Origin: Frankia alni ACN14a
GTDB taxonomy: Bacteria; Actinomycetota; Actinomycetes; Frankiales; Frankiaceae
Length of the DNA stretch: 64,000 nucleotides
Assembly (NCBI RefSeq): GCF_000058485.1
Contig: NC_008278.1
Span: 5,884,962-5,948,961 of the forward strand
Direction: 5' to 3'
Each line of letters opens with the position of its first letter. The first letter of the stretch is position 1. The notes under the pieces are model-generated. The model worked only from the letters and a program-made list of their open reading frames with translations, was not told where the DNA came from and ran no database searches. Shown here piece by piece: positions 60,090-64,000 of the stretch. The translations under genes were made by a program, and so were the position numbers.

Positions 60090-61781
60090 TCAGGCGTCGA
60101 CCGGCGTCCCGCCGGTGATCCCCGCGACGTGGTAAAGGCGCAGGCAGCCGTCCGAGCTGCCGGCGGCGAGCACATCCCCGCGCGGGGAGAAGGCAAGGGA
60201 GGTGACCCGCCCGCCTGCCGGGGACAGCACCGCGGCCGGGTTGGGCAGGTCCGGGCGGCGGACGTCCCACACCCTCACGGCATTGTCGTCGCTGCCGCTG
60301 GCGAGCAACGTGCCGTCGGGCGAGAACGACACCGCTCGGATCCTGCCCTGGTGGGCGTCGATCCTGGCGACCTGCACGGGAGGGTGGTCCGACGCCTCCA
60401 ACCGCCACAGGCTGATGCTCGCCTCGTCGCTGCCGGCCGCCAGCAGGCGCCCGGCCGAGGCAAAGGCGAGCGCCCAGACGTCCCCGTCCTGACCGGCGAG
60501 TCGGACCGGCTCCGGGAGCGCGCCGTCCCGGTCCAGCCGCCACATGAGGACCGTCGCGTCCTGGCCCGCGCTCACCAACACTCGGCGGGAGGGGAAGACG
60601 ACGGCGCCGACGGACCCGCGATGACCCGGCAGATCCACGATCGGGCGTGGTGCGGACAGGTCGTCGAGATCCCAGACTCGCAGGTGGCCCTCGATGCCCC
60701 CGACGGCCAGCCGGGCGCCGTCGGGGGTGAACGCCGTCGCCCAGGCCCGGTCCGTCCCGGCGGGGAAGCTCGCGAGGGGCGCCGCCGCGGTCGGGTGGCG
60801 GGCACTGCGTACGACGATCGTCCCATCCGTCCCAGCGCTGGCGACAAGGCCACGGTGCGCATCGACGGCGATCGCGCGAACCCAGTCCGTGTGATCGTGG
60901 AAGCCGGCGACCCGCCTCGGCGCGGTCGGGTTGCGGACATCCCACAGCCTGGTCCGGCCATCGTCCGCCCCGGTCACGAGCAGCGCGGCGTCACCGGTGA
61001 AGGCGAGTGCACCGATCCAGAACAGCCGGCTTGCCCGCCGAAGCGGCCCGGCGTGTGCCACCACCGCCAGTGGCGGCTCGGCGCGCCGCCTGCGGCGGGT
61101 TCGCGAGGACCCGTCAGCGCCCGGCGCCGCCCCGGGCCCCCTCGCGGGGCCGGGCGTCGCGGGGTCGGGCGTCTCCCGGCCGGGCGAGGGGTCGTCGGTG
61201 GCGTTCGGTGCTACCGGCACGGCGTCGGCGTCCGCCGCGGCCGCCGGGGACCGCCCCCCTGGCATCGCGAGGGACTGCCGTGCCAGCACGCGTCGGTCCG
61301 GCCCAGGGAACGCCGGCGGGGCGGCCGGCTTGACCCGGCCGGCGACGGCGGCGTCGATCCGGCGCAACAACCGCCCCAGCGCGTCGGACTCGCTCAGGCC
61401 GTGCAGCTCGATGTCCTCCAGGGTGCCGACGAGGTCGGGCACGTCGGCGTCGTCGATCCGGATCGGAACGACCCTGCGACCGCGCCCGCCGGGATCGGCC
61501 GCGGTGGCGGTGAGCAGCTCCTGCAACCGGGTGGACGAGGCGAGGTAGGCGCGGGACACCACGGCGATCAGGCGCTCGGCGTCGTGCAGCGCGTCGAAGA
61601 GGTAGCGCTGCCGATTCGAGCCGGGCGGCAGGTCCCACGCCCTCAGGGTCACCCGGTAGCCCGACTCCTCCAGGTACCAGGCGATCCACTCGGCCCAGCC
61701 GCGGTCCTGTGCCACGTACGACACGAAGAAGTCCCACCGCCGGGCCTCATGACGGTCCCCCGATCCCTCGACCACATTCAT
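60090..61781 (-). CDS. TIR-domain WD40-repeat protein
   Basis: A 563-residue protein. N-terminal TIR domain about residues 15-155: RWDFFVSYVAQDRGWAEWIA, WYLEESGYRVTLRAWDLPPG, AERLIAVVSRAYLASS, VVPIRIDDADVPDLVG. A linker follows (about 160-260), then WD40 repeats (about 265-560), e.g. RTRLWDVRNP, HLRVWDLDDL, AVRVWDVRRP. Bacterial TIR domains often cleave NAD+ upon triggering; the Glu in WYLEE is the likely catalytic residue. Start is ATG at 61781 (61787 possible). It is a conflict-system candidate. Confidence 0.88.
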   Translation of the reverse strand: MNVVEGSGDRHEARRWDFFVSYVAQDRGWAEWIAWYLEESGYRVTLRAWDLPPGSNRQRYLFDALHDAERLIAVVSRAYLASSTRLQELLTATAADPGGRGRRVVPIRIDDADVPDLVGTLEDIELHGLSESDALGRLLRRIDAAVAGRVKPAAPPAFPGPDRRVLARQSLAMPGGRSPAAAADADAVPVAPNATDDPSPGRETPDPATPGPARGPGAAPGADGSSRTRRRRRAEPPLAVVAHAGPLRRASRLFWIGALAFTGDAALLVTGADDGRTRLWDVRNPTAPRRVAGFHDHTDWVRAIAVDAHRGLVASAGTDGTIVVRSARHPTAAAPLASFPAGTDRAWATAFTPDGARLAVGGIEGHLRVWDLDDLSAPRPIVDLPGHRGSVGAVVFPSRRVLVSAGQDATVLMWRLDRDGALPEPVRLAGQDGDVWALAFASAGRLLAAGSDEASISLWRLEASDHPPVQVARIDAHQGRIRAVSFSPDGTLLASGSDDNAVRVWDVRRPDLPNPAAVLSPAGGRVTSLAFSPRGDVLAAGSSDGCLRLYHVAGITGGTPVDA

Positions 61782-62341
61782 CAGCATGACATGCAGCCCA
61801 AAACGGCCACGGCGAACATGGATATGGTTCCGCTGACCGGGCCTTTCCGCGCCGCATTCATGGCCGGGACGTCGCGCCGGGACCCACCTTCGCCTTCCGG
61901 CGCGGCCCGGCCCGCTCGGCTCGGGCATGCACCGACGATCCAGGCCGGCCCGGCTGTCCCTGACCGCCAGGCCAACCGGTCTGGCGCGGTGCGGCGCCAC
62001 AATCCCTATCGCTGCCGAGCGGAACGCCATCCGGCGAATCGTTTGACGGCCGCCTGCGCTGTCGCCGACGGCAACCGTCTCGGCGGCACTGTCCGCCCTG
62101 CGTCCAGGAGCTACGCCCGCCGGGCCATCGCCTGCTGGCACGGCGCCGCATTGCAGGACGCCGCTTGACAAAACGCCCTAGATCCCAACGATTAGCCGGG
62201 TCGGCTACGGATCGGTCGAACCTGGCGCGAACCGCCGGTATTCTTGCTGCTCTGGCCGAATGAGCGCTTACCCTCATTCGGCCACTGACAGTTAGCGCGC
62301 ATCTCTCGTACGGGAGACGCCGTATCTCCCAGGAGGCAGGC
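61782..62341. other. intergenic, no gene seen
   Basis: 560 bp between the divergent TIR-WD40 and DUF397 genes. It must contain both promoters; nothing else is supported. Confidence 0.5.
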
Positions 62342-62551
62342 ATGCTGCCGACCGATCCGGCCGGGCTGGTGTGGCGCAAGAGTCGAGCCAGCAACTCGTC
62401 AAACTGCGTGGAGGTGGCCATCGTTCCCGGCCACGTACTGATACGCGACTCGAAGAACCCCGGGGGTGGGATGCTTTCGTTCACCGAGGCGGAGTGGGCC
62501 GCGTTCCTCGTGGGGGCACGCGCGGGCGAGTTCGACCTGCCCGAGGTCTGA
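62342..62551 (+). CDS. DUF397 protein
   Basis: A 69-residue protein of the DUF397 family: VWRKSRASNSSNCVEVAIV, VLIRDSKNPGGGMLSFTEAE and WAAFLVGARAGEFDLPEV. ATG at 62342 follows AGGAGG. DUF397 genes usually stand beside XRE/DUF5753 regulators; the XRE gene lies downstream at 63184. The family is thought to act with the XRE regulator in development or antibiotic control. Confidence 0.9.
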   Translation: MLPTDPAGLVWRKSRASNSSNCVEVAIVPGHVLIRDSKNPGGGMLSFTEAEWAAFLVGARAGEFDLPEV

Positions 62552-63183
62552 CACCGCCACGCTCCGCCGACCTTCGAGGCGAGACGAGCACAGCACGACC
62601 CATGCTCGGGCGCGCCCGGTTCCGTACGCGGCCCACCCGCTGTCCGCAGTCTGTACTCCACGCTGTCCGCGGTCTGTCTGCGCACTGCCCGCGGTCTGTC
62701 TTCGGCACCGCCCGCGGTCCGTTCACGCCGCCGCCGGCGTCCGGTCGTCCCCGGACGGACAATCGGCGTCCCGCATCGCGCGGTCCCGCCCCCGCACGGA
62801 CGACCTCGCCTGCCCCGGACGAAGGGCGCGCTGGCACCGCCTCCCCACACCCGCACGGAGCCGACGCGCCGGGCGGGGGCACGCACCCATGCCCTTGCAG
62901 CCGCCTGACCAGCACATTCACGACCCAAGAATCGGTCGTGCGCCTATGCGGCAGGAGGTGTACGGGGGGCCAGTAGGCGGGCGGTTGCCCGGCAGATGTC
63001 CAGTAGTCGTTCCAACTGCGGCATCCCGGGACCAGTCGGGAGGGGATGTTCCGGTCGGATGAATAGCCGACGGGGGTGTCGCAAAGTGAACCTGGCCGAC
63101 CGGAGCCTGCCGACCGCCTGTAGGCAGCATGCCATATGGCATATTGAGCCGCGACAGCGTAGTCTCGGTTTGGAGGGGTGCTC
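62552..63183. other. intergenic region with repeats and palindrome
   Basis: 632 bp without a supported gene. Four copies of CCGCRGTCYGT at 62644, 62667, 62689 and 62712 are spaced 22-23 bp, about two helical turns. A perfect 14-bp palindrome (63129-63142) stands before the XRE gene. Confidence 0.6.
63129..63142. promoter_or_regulatory. palindrome upstream of the XRE gene
   Basis: ATGCCATATGGCAT is a perfect 14-bp palindrome, 41 bp upstream of the XRE start; candidate operator for autoregulation. Confidence 0.6.
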
Positions 63184-64000
63184 ATGGTCGGCGAACGTAA
63201 TCCAGCGGTCCTGCGGAGAAGGCTCCGCACGGAGTTGCGCCGCGCCCGCGCGGCCGCCGGCATGACCCAGCGCGACGCCGCCACCGGGCTGGACTGGTCG
63301 CCGTCGAAGCTCATCCGCATCGAGAACGGGTCGGTGGGAATCACCCCGGTCGACCTGCGGGCACTGCTCGGCCTCTACGGCGTCACCGACAACGACCGGA
63401 TTGAGTCACTGGTCGAGATGGCCCGGGCGAGCCGGCGTTCCGGCTGGGGCGAGTACAAGGACGTCCTCTCCCGCGAGTTCCTCATCTACCTGGAAAACGA
63501 GGCGTCCGCCTCGGCCATCCGGCAGACCGAGCCGCTACTGGTACCGGGGCTTCTGCAGACCGAGGAGTACGGCCGGGCGCTGCTGCGCAGCGGAACCATC
63601 GGCCGGGACAACGCGGCGTTCGTCGATCGGGCCTGGGAGGTCCGCCTCTCCCGGCAGGAGATTCTCGAGCAGACCGACCGGCCCGAGATGGTCTTCATCC
63701 TCGACGAGGCGGCGATCCGGCGCCAGGTCGGCGGCGCCGGGGTGATGCGCCGACAGCTCGAGTACCTTCGGGCCCTGGCGCGGGACGGTCGCGCGGAGAT
63801 CGCGGCGATTCCTTTCTCCGCCGGCGCCCACCAGGGCATGCGGGGCCCGTTCACGATCCTCGAGTTCGCCGAACCCGAGGACGATCCGGTGCTCTACTTC
63901 GAGAACAGCCTCGGCGACACGATCAACCGTGACGACACCGAGCTCACCTCGCAGTATCTGACCACGTTTCTGGAACTGCAGGAACTGGCGGTGAGCGGGC
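63184..64000 (+). CDS. XRE/DUF5753 regulator, 3' partial
   Basis: The gene runs off the window end, with at least 272 residues visible. Helix-turn-helix near residues 10-70: LRTELRRARAAAGMTQRDAA, LDWSPSKLIRIENGSVGITP. The DUF5753 ligand domain begins IRQTEPLLVPGLLQTEEYGR and RPEMVFILDEAAIRRQVGG. ATG at 63184 has GGAGGGG six bases upstream. Pairs by family with the DUF397 gene. Confidence 0.9.
   Translation, partial: MVGERNPAVLRRRLRTELRRARAAAGMTQRDAATGLDWSPSKLIRIENGSVGITPVDLRALLGLYGVTDNDRIESLVEMARASRRSGWGEYKDVLSREFLIYLENEASASAIRQTEPLLVPGLLQTEEYGRALLRSGTIGRDNAAFVDRAWEVRLSRQEILEQTDRPEMVFILDEAAIRRQVGGAGVMRRQLEYLRALARDGRAEIAAIPFSAGAHQGMRGPFTILEFAEPEDDPVLYFENSLGDTINRDDTELTSQYLTTFLELQELAVSG

Noticed and set aside
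60129-62168. Long plus-strand frame opposite the TIR-WD40 gene
   Set aside because: No motif and antisense to a protein with clear TIR and WD40 motifs.

Overview
The window is very GC-rich, with strong G/C third-codon bias, ATGA/GTGA start-stop overlaps, and actinomycete-specific families: two SAV2177-type methyltransferases, a DUF397 protein near an XRE regulator, an ECF sigma factor with a CU044_5270-type partner, and many LLM-class oxidoreductases and TetR regulators. It comes from a filamentous actinomycete; Frankia or a close relative is my best guess, not proven.

Layout. (1) 1-5510: a partial winged-helix protein, a secreted Greek-key-like protein, an ECF sigma factor plus membrane partner, two tiny divergent type I-E CRISPR remnants (3035-3124 minus; 3223-3413 plus) and a tyrosine recombinase whose 3' end faces an attachment site. 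(2) 5511-19875: an actinomycete integrative and conjugative element (AICE) of about 14.3 kb. A 43-bp exact direct repeat (5511-5553 and 19801-19843), the 3' part of a tRNA-Met(CAT) gene, bounds it. It has int, xis-like, RepSA-type HUH replication initiator, TraB/FtsK translocase, a pSAM2 Pra-like activator, several regulators with palindromic operators, a long hairpin-forming non-coding block, and cargo: an AT-richer two-gene operon (ParA-like ATPase plus HEPN protein) and an XRE regulator overlapping a putative metallopeptidase. The recombinase just outside the left att copy suggests a second, older element in tandem. (3) 20-31 kb: methyltransferase, TetR genes, epoxide hydrolase, a three-gene operon (substrate-binding lipoprotein, DapB-like dehydrogenase, PanC-like ligase) divergent from an alcohol dehydrogenase/SDR/LLM group, and an orphan EAD1-like protein. 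(4) 31-46 kb: nitroreductase, a class F sortase with a dedicated DUF3494 (ice-binding-type) wall-anchored substrate, LLM oxidoreductases, an IclR-glycolate oxidase-malate synthase G block, thiolase and enoyl-CoA hydratase. (5) 46-55 kb: a GntR/ABC exporter operon interrupted by a decayed IS605-type TnpB element; a TetR/P450 operon with SnoaL-like protein, two WCGC redoxins and an APH-like kinase. (6) 55-64 kb: an MFS transporter fused to a TolB-like propeller, a DMFase-like lipoprotein, a TIR-WD40 protein, and a DUF397 protein upstream of an XRE/DUF5753 regulator cut by the window end.

The strongest candidates for undescribed biology are the ParA-like/HEPN operon carried by the AICE, the XRE/metallopeptidase pair beside it, and the dedicated sortase with its DUF3494 substrate. 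No cas genes are visible.
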